This document shows positions 26,745 to 35,259 of a stretch of 64,000 nucleotides of DNA, piece after piece. The stretch is from Granulosicoccaceae sp. 1_MG-2023 (GTDB lineage: Bacteria; Pseudomonadota; Gammaproteobacteria; Granulosicoccales; Granulosicoccaceae): positions 62,001 to 126,000 of the forward strand of contig JAUOPI010000009.1 in assembly GCA_030546905.1 (NCBI GenBank), in the 5' to 3' direction. Within the stretch, counting starts at the first letter, position 1. Each line of letters opens with the position of its first letter. A model generated the notes under the pieces. The model worked only from the letters and a program-made list of their open reading frames with translations, had not been told where the DNA came from and did no database searches. A program made the translations under genes and the position numbers.

Positions 26745-27335
26745 TCAGGCAAAAGAGACCCGGACCGGTTTACGCATTTCAGGTTCTTCGATGGCGAACA
26801 GATCCGCCTCGCGGAAGTTGAAGATGCCGGCCACGATATTGGCCGGGAAGACCTCGCGGTTGATGTTGTACTGCATCACCGCATCACTGTAGGCCTGACG
26901 CGCAAAGCTGATGCGGTTGTCGGTGGTGACCAGCTCGTCAAACAGATTCTGCATGGTCTGGTCGGCTTTCAGTTCCGGGTAGTTTTCGACCAGCATGGAA
27001 AAGCGGCCCATCGCACCGGAAAGCGTCGATTCGGCGCTGGCCAGCTTGCCGACCATAGCCGCATCCTCGGGATGTGCCGCCGCCGCTTTGGCCCGTGCAG
27101 CGGCCTCATTGCGCGCTTCGACCACGGCGGTGAGGGTCTCATTCTCGTGTTTGAGATAGCCTTTGGCGGTTTCCACCAGATTCGGGATCAGCTCGTAGCG
27201 GCGCTGCAGCTGCACGTCAATTTGCGAGAAGGCATTGCGAAAATCATTACGTCCGGCCACCAACTTGTTGTAAATGCTCACAACAAACAGCGCCAGCGCA
27301 ACCAGGACAATCAGAAGAACGACGGTAGAACTCAT
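26745..27335 (-). CDS. lemA: LemA family protein
   Basis: A 196-residue LemA protein: one N-terminal membrane helix (VVLLIVLVALALFVVSIYNKLV), then a helical bundle facing the cytoplasm or periplasm. The family motifs NDFRNAFSQIDVQLQRRYELIPNLVETAKGY and NREVFPANIVAGIFNF are present. The biochemical role is not settled; conserved linkage to M48 peptidases suggests an adaptor or substrate role. It is first in the operon. The 490 bases upstream of it carry its promoter and a terminator that reads the other way. Confidence 0.92.
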   Translation of the reverse strand: MSSTVVLLIVLVALALFVVSIYNKLVAGRNDFRNAFSQIDVQLQRRYELIPNLVETAKGYLKHENETLTAVVEARNEAAARAKAAAAHPEDAAMVGKLASAESTLSGAMGRFSMLVENYPELKADQTMQNLFDELVTTDNRISFARQAYSDAVMQYNINREVFPANIVAGIFNFREADLFAIEEPEMRKPVRVSFA

Positions 27336-27439
27336 AACAGGCTTGCTCCGGAGGCTTCTTGTTTTTGTTATTGAGTGTCTTGTCGGCAGGAAGCGGAAGA
27401 ATTCGACACAAACACTACGTTTCTTGACGCAGTACCGGT

Positions 27440-27623
27440 ATTAGGTGCCTGAACAGGCCTTTTCAATACAACTCAGACACGAAATTTTATTTTGTTATAT
27501 TTCAATGCTTTATGGATTTTTCCTCGAAAACGCGAAAAATATTTTTGTATTTTTTCAAAGACCTACTAAAACTATCTCTCGTGAACCGTTTCTTGTTTCA
27601 AGTCACGTTCTCACCCCCAATCC
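27440..27623 (+). ncRNA. Candidate small RNA in AT-rich stretch upstream of ibaG
   Basis: This AT-rich plus-strand stretch contains no credible protein and ends at a strong terminator. A terminator with no gene before it suggests a short non-coding transcript. I could not identify a convincing promoter, and the 5' end given is a guess. It may instead be an insulating terminator or the upstream part of the lemA promoter region. Confidence 0.35.
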
Positions 27624-27658
27624 GGGTCCGCCACCTTTTTCGGCGGACCCTTTTTTTT
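27624..27658 (+). terminator. Strong rho-independent terminator
   Basis: Perfect 9-bp arms GGGTCCGCC and GGCGGACCC around nine bases, followed by eight T residues. It is on the plus strand, about 170 bases before ibaG. Confidence 0.88.
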
Positions 27659-27825
27659 GCCTGCACTCAGCCGCCGTCTCTGCTGACGTGGTCATCGCCG
27701 CGAGCTGTCAGGTCTTTTGTTCGTCCGCCGCTCATCAAACGCGCTCCGCCACACGGCAACGCCCTCGGAACCATCCCGCCGAATCTGTATACTTGCGCGC
27801 TACGAGCGACTACGAGGCAATCCCT

Positions 27826-28083
27826 ATGCGTATGGACTATTTCAGCAAACAGATTGAAGAGGCCATCCCTGACTGCAAAGCCGACGTCACCGGCGACGGC
27901 AGCAAATTCGAGGCGCTGGTGATCAGCGACTCTTTTGAAGGACAGATGACCATCAAACGCCACAAGGCCGTCTATGCGGTTTTGAATGAACACATCACCA
28001 GCGGCGCGATCCATGCGCTGACCATCCGCACCTATACCAAGGCGGAATGGGAAGCGCAGCAGGCCAAAGATAACGCCGGCTGA
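27826..28083 (+). CDS. ibaG: BolA/IbaG family protein
   Basis: An 85-residue BolA-family protein of the IbaG/YrbA branch. These proteins partner with monothiol glutaredoxins in iron-sulphur trafficking and stress responses. The family core ADVTGDGSKFEALVISDSF, the KRHKAVYAVL helix and the late GAIHALTIRTYTKAEW block (with the conserved His) are all present. The ATG giving MRMDYF follows GAGG eight bases upstream; the frame is open further upstream across the terminator and is not used. It lacks the usual neighbour murA. It stands alone, convergent with the DUF815 gene. Confidence 0.88.
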   Translation: MRMDYFSKQIEEAIPDCKADVTGDGSKFEALVISDSFEGQMTIKRHKAVYAVLNEHITSGAIHALTIRTYTKAEWEAQQAKDNAG

Positions 28084-28119
28084 GACGTCCGGCCCGGTGC
28101 TGGCCGGACGCCGCTCCGG

Positions 28120-29001
28120 TCAGCCTTTGCCTTGCAGGCGTTTCAGGGCTTCGCGCCCGGCCAGATCACGGGCAAACTGCGCCGCCACCCGGCCACTGCG
28201 ATTGCCCCGTTGCAAGGCCCACTGCAGCGCTTCGCGGCGCACTTCTTCGGTCATTTCCGCTTCCCCCAGCACCTTCAGCCAGTGGGCCACCACCTCCAGA
28301 TACAAGGCCTGCGAGAAGGGGTGAAAAGACAACCAGATCCCAAACCGCTCTGACAGCGAGATCTTCTCTTCCACCGCTTCGCCGTGATGCAGCTCGCCGT
28401 CGACAATGCGTGCGTCTGTATTGTCCGTCTGATATTCGGGCACCAGATGGCGGCGGTTGGAAGTGGCGTAAATCAGCACATTCTCCGGCGCCACGGCCAC
28501 CGAGCCGTCAAGGGCTGCTTTGAGGGTCCGGTAGCTGGCATCGTCAGCGTCGAAGGACAGGTCATCGACAAACAGAATAAACCGCTCCGGACGCCCGCGC
28601 AGCGGAGCCACGACATGCGGCAAATCGGTAAGATCATGCGCATCAAGCTCAATCACCCGCAGCCCGTCAGCGGCGAAATGATTCAGCAGCGCCTTGACCA
28701 GCGAGGACTTACCGGTTCCGCGCGCCCCCCACAGCAAGGCGTTGTTGGCCGGCAGACCGGCGACAAACTGAGCCGTGTTTTGGGTCAGCAGTTGCTTCTG
28801 CCGGTCTATGCCCATCAAATCATCCAGCGCCAGTTTGTGTGGCGCTTCAACCGCCTCCAGTACAGCCCCTCCGCGACCACTGCCGGCACCCCGCCAACGC
28901 CAGGCGATCACATCGTCCTGTATTTCTATTGACGGTTCTGGCGCGAAAATCGCATTAATTCGCTCAAGCAAAAGGTCCAGCCGGGCAATCAGTTTTTCCA
29001 C
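28120..29001 (-). CDS. DUF815 family AAA ATPase
   Basis: A 293-residue P-loop ATPase of the DUF815 family. Walker A GARGTGKSS is at 92-100 and Walker B FILFVDDLSF at 141-150, with a sensor region VLIYATSNRRHL. The family is widespread in Proteobacteria but its target is unknown. A GTG start is chosen because AAGGTGA lies about seven bases before it. The frame stays open upstream to 29145, but that part is a Cys-rich translation of a CA-rich repeat and is not credible protein. The start is close to a divergent gene, so they may share a promoter region. Confidence 0.85.
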   Translation of the reverse strand: MEKLIARLDLLLERINAIFAPEPSIEIQDDVIAWRWRGAGSGRGGAVLEAVEAPHKLALDDLMGIDRQKQLLTQNTAQFVAGLPANNALLWGARGTGKSSLVKALLNHFAADGLRVIELDAHDLTDLPHVVAPLRGRPERFILFVDDLSFDADDASYRTLKAALDGSVAVAPENVLIYATSNRRHLVPEYQTDNTDARIVDGELHHGEAVEEKISLSERFGIWLSFHPFSQALYLEVVAHWLKVLGEAEMTEEVRREALQWALQRGNRSGRVAAQFARDLAGREALKRLQGKG

Positions 29002-29069
29002 TATCGAGTCACCTTTATTGAATGGAAAGCAGCCGGCGCGCGTTACCACACAACACAACTGCGAATTCA

Positions 29070-29109
29070 GGACACAACACAAGCATGAACGACGGACACA
29101 ACACAAGCA
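29070..29109. repeat. Short direct repeat in CA-rich sequence
   Basis: GGACACAACACAAGCA occurs at 29070-29085 and 29094-29109, a 24-base period, with a weaker copy (ACCACACAACACAACT) at 29045. If translated as part of the plus-strand gene it gives GHNTS twice. It may be a regulatory repeat between divergent genes. Confidence 0.55.
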
Positions 29110-29960
29110 CGCAGCAAGACACGCAGGCGCAGCACGCGGGCGCAACCCCGGGTTCGGCCTGGGCGGAGGCGGTTTGTGAGTCCATCAACAACCCCGGCAT
29201 GGTCAATACCGCGGCTGATCACTGTGAAGTACGCTGCCGGATTATCCAGCGTTATCCGACGCTGATCTACCCTTTTGGTCTGGGCGAGCGGAATCCGCGG
29301 ATGCTGGCCTGGCTGGCCGCCTTGGCCGAAAAAAACGGCCTGAAGATTCTGCAGGAACGACGCCATCAGGATGTCGGCCCGATCCGCGAGCTGCGCCGTG
29401 AAGAAGCCCCGATTATGGCGCTTGGCGTCGGCATGCTGTTGCAGAAGACCGGTCTGGCCGGCTCCGACCAGCTGCATCTGTCCGACAACCGGCCGGTCCG
29501 TCAGGTCACCGGCGAGCGCTTTGCGCGGCTGTTCCGCATCGCCAGCGAGCTGCCCCGGCACGGCAAAAAAGTCACCCTGCGCGCAAACCGTTTTTTACGC
29601 AGCAGCAACCGCCCGGGCAACGTCAACGGCTATGGCAGCCGGCTGGTCAAGGGCGAGGAAAAACGCACTTTTGCGCTGTTTGACGGCGACGGCTTCCACT
29701 CGGTCGGCTACACGCAAAAGAACGGTTTTGTCTTTCATGTATTCGCCGGCGGCGGCGCCAGCGACAACCCGCAGCTGTGGGGCCCGATTCGTGTGATGAC
29801 ACGCGAACCCTTGCAAGTGCGCCTGTTTCACAACGAAGACTACTCAGAGCAATACGGCCTGCTGTACGCCTCCTACGGACTTCAGCAACGCCTGCCGGAC
29901 ACAAACGCGAAAAGCCAGTTCTGGCGCAATCTGCCGCAACCGCAGCAAAAAGCCGGCTAA
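29085..29960 (+). CDS. Unrecognised protein, divergent from DUF815 ATPase
   Basis: About 291 residues from this ATG. I do not recognise the family. There is no signal peptide or membrane segment. The body has blocks such as RCRIIQRYPTLIYPFGLGER, HGKKVTLRANRFLRSSNRPG and TFALFDGDGFHSVGYTQKNG, and the composition is basic and soluble. The frame is open from an earlier ATG at 29022, but that would leave only 20 bases between the two divergent starts, and its extra residues are just the translated CA-rich repeat. An ATG at 29199 is another option. None has a good ribosome binding site. Codon use over the body looks like real coding sequence. Confidence 0.7.
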   Translation: MNDGHNTSTQQDTQAQHAGATPGSAWAEAVCESINNPGMVNTAADHCEVRCRIIQRYPTLIYPFGLGERNPRMLAWLAALAEKNGLKILQERRHQDVGPIRELRREEAPIMALGVGMLLQKTGLAGSDQLHLSDNRPVRQVTGERFARLFRIASELPRHGKKVTLRANRFLRSSNRPGNVNGYGSRLVKGEEKRTFALFDGDGFHSVGYTQKNGFVFHVFAGGGASDNPQLWGPIRVMTREPLQVRLFHNEDYSEQYGLLYASYGLQQRLPDTNAKSQFWRNLPQPQQKAG

Positions 29961-29970
29961 GGCGCGCCCG

Positions 29971-30537
29971 TCACTCCAGCAACAAGCCGGTAAACGCCCG
30001 TTCCGACGGCTCGATCGCGACCCGCTCGTCAGCATTAAACGGCGCCGTCGTCAGATCATCGGGCGGTGCCGCAATCAGATCCAGATCAACCGCCTCCGGC
30101 GTGCCTTGCAGCCCCCGCTCCGTGACCTCCAGCCTGTAGTAGATGCCATTGCGCAGACGCGCGCCGAACTCATCCGGACGTTTGTAAAAGAACAGCAGCG
30201 CGTGCTCCAGCCAGCGCAGATCCGTTTCCGTGACCGTATCCGGGCGCGCGTAGGGATATGGCAGATGGCAATGGATCTCGGCCGCTTCGCCCACGCATTT
30301 GAACTCCTTCATCGACAGAAAGTAATCGCGGAACTGCGCATGATCCATCGCCACGCGGAAGCGGCTGCGCCCGTCGCCAAGCGCTTCAAAAGTGACCGTG
30401 CCGATCCGCAATGTGCTGCCGTCGGCGCGCTGCAGGCGCAGCTGTTTTTCGCCTTCGGGTAAAGCCCCCGCCACCATCGCGGGCAGCAACAGCACCGCCA
30501 GCCCCAGGATAAACACCGCCGAACGTCCTGCTCTCAT
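29971..30537 (-). CDS. Unrecognised secreted protein
   Basis: A 188-residue protein with a clear signal peptide ([25 protein letters not shown]), so it is exported. I do not recognise the mature part, which includes [21 protein letters not shown], two Cys residues in [18 protein letters not shown] that may form a disulphide, and a C-terminal acidic tail. The start is supported by GGAGAAGGGG just before the ATG; the longer open frame starting at 30636 is not. It is convergent with the preceding unrecognised gene and divergent from the YjgR-type ATPase gene. Confidence 0.72.
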   Translation of the reverse strand: MRAGRSAVFILGLAVLLLPAMVAGALPEGEKQLRLQRADGSTLRIGTVTFEALGDGRSRFRVAMDHAQFRDYFLSMKEFKCVGEAAEIHCHLPYPYARPDTVTETDLRWLEHALLFFYKRPDEFGARLRNGIYYRLEVTERGLQGTPEAVDLDLIAAPPDDLTTAPFNADERVAIEPSERAFTGLLLE

Positions 30538-30692
30538 CCCCTTCTCCCCCGCCGTTTTCTTATGGATTGTACAGAGCTGACCCCGTCTGCGCCGCAGGGT
30601 TCCTGCCGGCCTGCCCGACTGCCTCTTTCCCCGCACGGTCAGACGGTTACAATAGCCCGCGAAAACACCCTAAGCCCATCCCGGAGGCAGCA

Positions 30693-32132
30693 ATGTCAGA
30701 CACCCCGAAAATCCTGCTTGGTAAAGGTGACCGGCAGGTCTTTCTCGATCCGCGTTACGCAAACCGCCACGGCCTTATCGCAGGCGCGACCGGCACCGGT
30801 AAAACCGTCTCCCTGCAGGTGATGGCGGAAGGTTTCTCGAATCTGGGCGTGCCTGTGTTTATGGCCGACATCAAAGGCGATCTGTCGGGCATTGCCAAGG
30901 CCGGCGAGCCGCACCCGAAAATCGATGAGCGGGTGGCCAAAATCGGCATGGAAAACTTCAGCTTTGCCGAAAATCCGGTGGTGTTCTGGGACATCTACGG
31001 CGAAAAAGGCCATCCGGTGCGCGCCACCGTCACCGATATGGGCCCGACCCTACTGTCGCGGCTGCTGGACCTCAACGAAACCCAGGAAGGCGTGCTCAAT
31101 ATTGCCTTCAAATGGGCTGACGACGAAGGCATGCTGATTCTGGACCTGAAGGACCTGCAGGAAACCCTGAAGTTCATCAGCGAGAACGCCAAACAGTTCA
31201 AGGACAGCTACGGCAATGTCAGCAGCGCCAGTGTCGGCGCGATTCAACGCCGTTTGCTGGTCATCGAAGAACAGGGCGCGGACAAGTTCTTCGGCGAACC
31301 GGCACTGGATTTGTGGGACTTTATGCGCACCCACCACAGCGGCAAAGGCAATATCAATATCCTCGCCGCCGACAAGCTGATGATGAACCCGCGTCTGTAC
31401 GCGACCTTTCTGTTGTGGCTGATGTCGGAGCTGTTCGAGGAACTGCCGGAAGTCGGCGATCAGGACCGTCCGCGCTTTGTGTTCTTTTTCGACGAAGCGC
31501 ATCTGTTGTTCGACGACGCGCCGAAAGCGCTGCTGGAGAAAATCCAGACCGTGGTGCGCCTGATCCGCTCCAAAGGCGTCGGCATTTACTTTATCAGCCA
31601 GAGTCCGCTGGACATTCCCGACAGCGTCCTGAGCCAGCTCGGTAACCGCGTCCAGCACGCGCTGCGTGCCTTCACCCCGCGCGATCAGAAAGCGGTTAAA
31701 ACCACCGCCGAAACCATGCGCGCCAATCCCGCATTCGACACCGTCGAGGCGATTATGCAGCTCGGCGTCGGCGAAGCGCTGGTCTCCACTCTCGAAGACG
31801 GCGGTGTGCCCAGCATCACCGAACGGACGCTGATGTGCCCGCCGCATTCACGGATCGGCCCGGCCACTGACGAGGAACGGCGCGCGGCCATGAACAGCAG
31901 TGCGTTTGCCGGTCGTTATGACCATATCATTGACCGCGAATCGGCTTACGAGAAACTACAAGTGCGGGCCGAACGTCGCGCCGAGAGCGAAGCCAAAAAA
32001 GCCACCTCAAAACCGGCCGGTCGTTCACGGCAAAGCGTCGGCGAAGCCTTCGCCAAAACCATGGCCCGCTCCATTGCCTCCCGCCTGGCTACCCGCATCG
32101 TGCGCGGCGTGCTCGGCTCGATTCTCCGTTAA
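30693..32132 (+). CDS. HerA-like ATPase, DUF853 (YjgR) family
   Basis: A 479-residue P-loop ATPase of the YjgR/DUF853 family, related to HerA and FtsK-type motors. Walker [10 protein letters not shown] is at 31-39. The Walker B block [16 protein letters not shown] and the arginine-rich [19 protein letters not shown] follow. The C terminus (about 420-479) is basic. Its cell role is unknown. The ATG has GGAGG seven bases upstream; the frame is open 126 bases further upstream without signals. It begins a run of three same-strand genes with short gaps. Confidence 0.92.
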   Translation: MSDTPKILLGKGDRQVFLDPRYANRHGLIAGATGTGKTVSLQVMAEGFSNLGVPVFMADIKGDLSGIAKAGEPHPKIDERVAKIGMENFSFAENPVVFWDIYGEKGHPVRATVTDMGPTLLSRLLDLNETQEGVLNIAFKWADDEGMLILDLKDLQETLKFISENAKQFKDSYGNVSSASVGAIQRRLLVIEEQGADKFFGEPALDLWDFMRTHHSGKGNINILAADKLMMNPRLYATFLLWLMSELFEELPEVGDQDRPRFVFFFDEAHLLFDDAPKALLEKIQTVVRLIRSKGVGIYFISQSPLDIPDSVLSQLGNRVQHALRAFTPRDQKAVKTTAETMRANPAFDTVEAIMQLGVGEALVSTLEDGGVPSITERTLMCPPHSRIGPATDEERRAAMNSSAFAGRYDHIIDRESAYEKLQVRAERRAESEAKKATSKPAGRSRQSVGEAFAKTMARSIASRLATRIVRGVLGSILR

Positions 32133-32142
32133 GGACACACAG

Positions 32143-32691
32143 ATGTTGGAAAAGTTATTCGAAGGCTTCCTCTGGCGCAGCCGCTGGGTGGTGATTATCG
32201 CCGTCATCGCCAGCCTGCTGACCGGTTTTGCGGTGTTCTATATCGCCACAGTCGATGCCTGGATGCTGCTGACGCATCTGGGCGATTACCTCGACCCGCT
32301 GCTCAGCGGTGAGGCCCGTGCAGACTTCCGTGCCACGCAGATCGCCCATGTGGTGGAAATTATCGACGGCTATCTGCTGGCCACCGTGCTGCTGATCTTC
32401 TCGCTGGGACTCTATGAGTTGTTTATCAGCCGCATCGACGAGGCCGAAGGCAGCGACAGCAGTTCGCGGGTGTTGATTATCCACAGCCTGGACGAGCTTA
32501 AATCACGTCTCGCCAAGGTTGTATTAATGATCCTGATCGTGAAGTTCTTCGAACACGCGCTGCATATGGAGTTCGAAACGCCGCTGGATATTCTGGCCTT
32601 CGCCGGTGGTATTGCGCTGATCGGTCTGGCCCTGTTCTTAAGCCATGCCGGCGACCATAAACCGGCAAACAACACCTCCGACTCACACTGA
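32143..32691 (+). CDS. UPF0114 family membrane protein (YqhA-like)
   Basis: A 182-residue inner membrane protein of the UPF0114/YqhA family, with four hydrophobic segments and the typical FEGFLWRSRWVVIIAVIAS start and ELFISRIDEAE motif. Its function is not known. AAGGA overlaps the stop of the preceding ATPase gene and lies eight bases before this ATG, so the two are probably cotranscribed. The hydrophilic C terminus (HKPANNTSDSH) is poorly conserved in the family. Confidence 0.88.
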   Translation: MLEKLFEGFLWRSRWVVIIAVIASLLTGFAVFYIATVDAWMLLTHLGDYLDPLLSGEARADFRATQIAHVVEIIDGYLLATVLLIFSLGLYELFISRIDEAEGSDSSSRVLIIHSLDELKSRLAKVVLMILIVKFFEHALHMEFETPLDILAFAGGIALIGLALFLSHAGDHKPANNTSDSH

Positions 32692-32765
32692 AACCGGCTC
32701 TGCCGCGCACCCGGCGATCTGCTGCGTGCGCCGCCCCGGCAAGCCACCACCGCAGGAAACACAGC

Positions 32766-33410
32766 ATGACTGACTGGCTATTGATTCTGAGCTTTGTGCT
32801 GGCGACCTATCTGGTCGGCCTGCTCTATCTGCACGTACGTCCGGTTCGCGGGCGCAAGCTGCAACGTCAGGCGCTGAACCGGCGCGCCCTGCTGGTGCTG
32901 GATATGCAGGAGGAATTCTGCGCCGGACACGGCTATGACAAAGCACAGATGGACGGCCTGTGCGAACGCATCCATGTCCTGCAGGACCGCTTTGCTGAGC
33001 AGGGCGATCAGGTCGTGCAGCTGCGCCACTATTACAGCAGCCGCGCCATGCGTCTGCTGGTGCGGCTGTTCGCCGGCGGCGTCGGGCTGCACAACTCCGC
33101 TGTCGATCCGCGCCTGAGCCGCGATGCCATCCCCGTCTACAGCCACCGCCGCAGCGACGCCTTCAGCAACCGGCGGCTGGCCCGCTTTCTGGACGAGCAG
33201 CAGGTCGGCGAAGTGGTTCTGTGCGGCATAGACACGGTGTTTAATCTTCGCCTCACCGCCATCAGCGCGCAGGAACGCGGTTACCGCGTGATTGTGATCG
33301 AAGACGCTGCCACCACCCGTATGCCGGCCAAGTGGCCGCTGATGCGCGACAAGCTGGTCAAGCGCGGCATCCGTATTGAACGCAGCTCAGACCTGACCGC
33401 CGCGGACTAA
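32766..33410 (+). CDS. Membrane-anchored isochorismatase-fold protein without catalytic Cys
   Basis: A 214-residue protein with one N-terminal membrane helix (WLLILSFVLATYLVGLLYLHV) and an isochorismatase-like cysteine hydrolase domain. Active members use an Asp, a Lys and a nucleophilic Cys. Here the Asp is present (LLVLDMQEEF, Asp46). The Lys position reads SHRRSDAF, with Arg. The nucleophile position in the GxxTxxCV motif reads GIDTVFNL, with Asn160. A Cys at 153 lies in the preceding strand and is not in the nucleophile position. The protein is therefore probably not a hydrolase of the usual kind and could bind ligand or scaffold. It follows the UPF0114 gene by 74 bases. Confidence 0.83.
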   Translation: MTDWLLILSFVLATYLVGLLYLHVRPVRGRKLQRQALNRRALLVLDMQEEFCAGHGYDKAQMDGLCERIHVLQDRFAEQGDQVVQLRHYYSSRAMRLLVRLFAGGVGLHNSAVDPRLSRDAIPVYSHRRSDAFSNRRLARFLDEQQVGEVVLCGIDTVFNLRLTAISAQERGYRVIVIEDAATTRMPAKWPLMRDKLVKRGIRIERSSDLTAAD

Positions 33411-33420
33411 GACACACCGC

Positions 33421-33939
33421 TCAGGGATAGAAAACCAGATTGTGAAAACACAGCGGCACCACTCCGGGGTTGGCATAGCCATGCGGGGCATCGGCCTTAA
33501 AGCGCAACCCCGCCCCCGCCGCAACAGTCTCCCAGACGTCCTGATGTAATACTTCCAGCGTGCCGTTCAGCGGCACCACATGTTCAACAACCCCCGTCGC
33601 ATGCGGCTCCGACACATGCCGCTCGCCCGGCGCCAGTGTGATGGCCAGCATCTCAAAGCCCAGCGCCGGATCGAAAGCAAACACCGGCACCACACTCATC
33701 TGTTCACTATCGGCCAGCGGCGCACTGCCGCCCGGCGGCAAAAAGTCCGACAAGGCCAGAGCAAAGCCGGTGGCCAGTTTCCAGAGTGTCGCCACCGTCG
33801 GGCTGGATTCACCGCGCTCGATCTGCCCGAGCATCGCCTTGGAAACACCGGTCTCCTGCGCGGCCTTGCCAAGACTCCAGCCGCGCTGCGCGCGGGCGGC
33901 CTTCAGTACCTGACGTAAATGCAAATTAAACGGATCCAT
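33421..33939 (-). CDS. XRE-family regulator with C-terminal cupin
   Basis: A 172-residue regulator: a helix-turn-helix of the XRE type (LGKAAQETGVSKAMLGQIERGESSPTVATLWKLA, about 23-56) joined to a cupin domain (LAPGERHVSEPHATGVVEHVVPLNGTL). This architecture is common in regulators of transporters and small-molecule catabolism. The start has AGGGG just upstream of the ATG; the frame is open 27 bases further. It is divergent from the BenE-type transporter gene, and two related palindromes lie between them, so it probably represses both. The cupin ligand is unknown, though an aromatic acid is possible given the neighbour. Confidence 0.88.
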   Translation of the reverse strand: MDPFNLHLRQVLKAARAQRGWSLGKAAQETGVSKAMLGQIERGESSPTVATLWKLATGFALALSDFLPPGGSAPLADSEQMSVVPVFAFDPALGFEMLAITLAPGERHVSEPHATGVVEHVVPLNGTLEVLHQDVWETVAAGAGLRFKADAPHGYANPGVVPLCFHNLVFYP

Positions 33940-33948
33940 GGCCCCTGC

Positions 33949-33995
33949 TTGTGCGTTATAACGCACAATGTTAGATTGCGTGCGCTATAGCGTAC
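33949..33995. promoter_or_regulatory. Twin palindromic operators of the XRE-cupin regulator
   Basis: The first, 33949-33968, is a perfect 20-bp palindrome with core GTGCGTTATAACGCAC. The second, 33980-33995, is GTGCGCTATAGCGTAC, a near-perfect palindrome of the same design. Their centres are 29 bases apart, about three helical turns. They lie between the divergent starts of the regulator and benE genes. Confidence 0.75.
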
Positions 33996-34007
33996 AGGAG
34001 AAGCCCC

Positions 34008-35186
34008 ATGGCCGCCAAAGGCCTTTCACTCAGCCATATCACTGCCGGTTTTATTGCGGTCATGACCGGCTATACCAGCTCCGTGGTTATCGTCCTGCAG
34101 GCCGCCGCAGCGGCCGGTGCCGACCCGGCGCAAACGGCCAGCTGGCTTTGGGCTCTGGGCCTGGCCATGGGCGTGACCTCGCTGGGCTTCTCACTGCGTT
34201 ACAAAATTCCAGTGCTGACGGCCTGGTCCACCCCCGGCGCGGCGCTGCTGGCCACGGCCCTGAGCGGCTTCAGCACCGCCGAAGCCTACGGTGCCTTTAT
34301 TGTCTGCGCGCTGCTGACCCTGATCAGCGGTGTGACCGGCGGTTTCGCGCGGCTGATGCACCTGATCCCCCTGCCGCTGGCCAATGCCATGCTGGCGGGG
34401 ATTCTTTTGCAGTTTGGTCTGGGGATTTTCACCTCGCTGGGCGAACAACCGCTGCTGAGCGGCGCCATGCTGGTGATTTTTCTCGCCGCTAAACGGCTGA
34501 TGCCATCGGCGGCCATGCTGCTGGTGTTGCTCGGCGGGGTGCTGATCGCCGCCGCGCAAGGCATGTTAAGCGGTGAACTGCCGGCTTTGACGCTGACGCA
34601 GCCGCACTTTACCGCGCCGGCCTTCTCCGGTGCCGCCATCCTCGGTGTCGCCCTGCCCTTGTTTATCGTGACCATGACCTCGCAGAATCTGCCCGGCATC
34701 GCCGTGCTGCGCAGTCACGGCTACACGCCACCGGTGTCCGCGCTGCTCAGCGGCACCGGACTGGTCAATCTGCTGCTGGCGCCGTTCGGTGGCTACAGTT
34801 GCAATCTGGCCGCCATCACCGCCGCCATCTGCATGAGCGAAGACGTCGACCGCGATCCCGCGCAACGCTATAAAGCCGCCGCTTTTGCGGGGCTGTTTTA
34901 TCTGCTGGCCGGGCTCTTCGGGGCGGCTATAGTGGCGCTGTTTGCGCTGCTGCCCGGCGCGCTGGTCATGACGCTCGCCGGACTTGCATTACTGGGCACC
35001 ATCGGCAGCAGTCTGCACAATGCCCTCAGCGACAGCGATACCGCGCAGGCGGGCCTGATTGCATTTCTGGTCACCGCCTCGGGTCTGAGCCTGTTCGGTA
35101 TCGGCAGTGCGTTCTGGGGACTGGTACTCGGCGTGCTGGCGCAAGCGAGTGGCAGCGTCCGCTTAAACCGGCGCAAAAGCGCCTGA
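34008..35186 (+). CDS. BenE-family benzoate/proton symporter-like protein
   Basis: A 392-residue inner membrane transporter of the BenE (YdcO) family, with about 12 hydrophobic segments. It shows the family pattern SSVVIVLQAA, YKIPVLTAWSTPGAALLATA and TSQNLPGIAVLRSHGY. BenE imports benzoate with protons; many relatives have other substrates. GGAG lies before the ATG. No benzoate catabolic gene is nearby, so the true substrate is open. Control by the divergent XRE-cupin regulator is likely. Confidence 0.88.
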   Translation: MAAKGLSLSHITAGFIAVMTGYTSSVVIVLQAAAAAGADPAQTASWLWALGLAMGVTSLGFSLRYKIPVLTAWSTPGAALLATALSGFSTAEAYGAFIVCALLTLISGVTGGFARLMHLIPLPLANAMLAGILLQFGLGIFTSLGEQPLLSGAMLVIFLAAKRLMPSAAMLLVLLGGVLIAAAQGMLSGELPALTLTQPHFTAPAFSGAAILGVALPLFIVTMTSQNLPGIAVLRSHGYTPPVSALLSGTGLVNLLLAPFGGYSCNLAAITAAICMSEDVDRDPAQRYKAAAFAGLFYLLAGLFGAAIVALFALLPGALVMTLAGLALLGTIGSSLHNALSDSDTAQAGLIAFLVTASGLSLFGIGSAFWGLVLGVLAQASGSVRLNRRKSA

Positions 35187-35259
35187 GACAGCGCAGCGCA
35201 GGTGGGGATTCGCGCCGCGGGTGTTATCATGAGCACCGCATTTTAACCGGCTCCGATCC

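Noticed and set aside
29002-29145. Cys-rich N-terminal extension of the DUF815 protein
   Set aside because: It is a translation of the CA-rich repeat; a GTG with a good ribosome binding site follows it.
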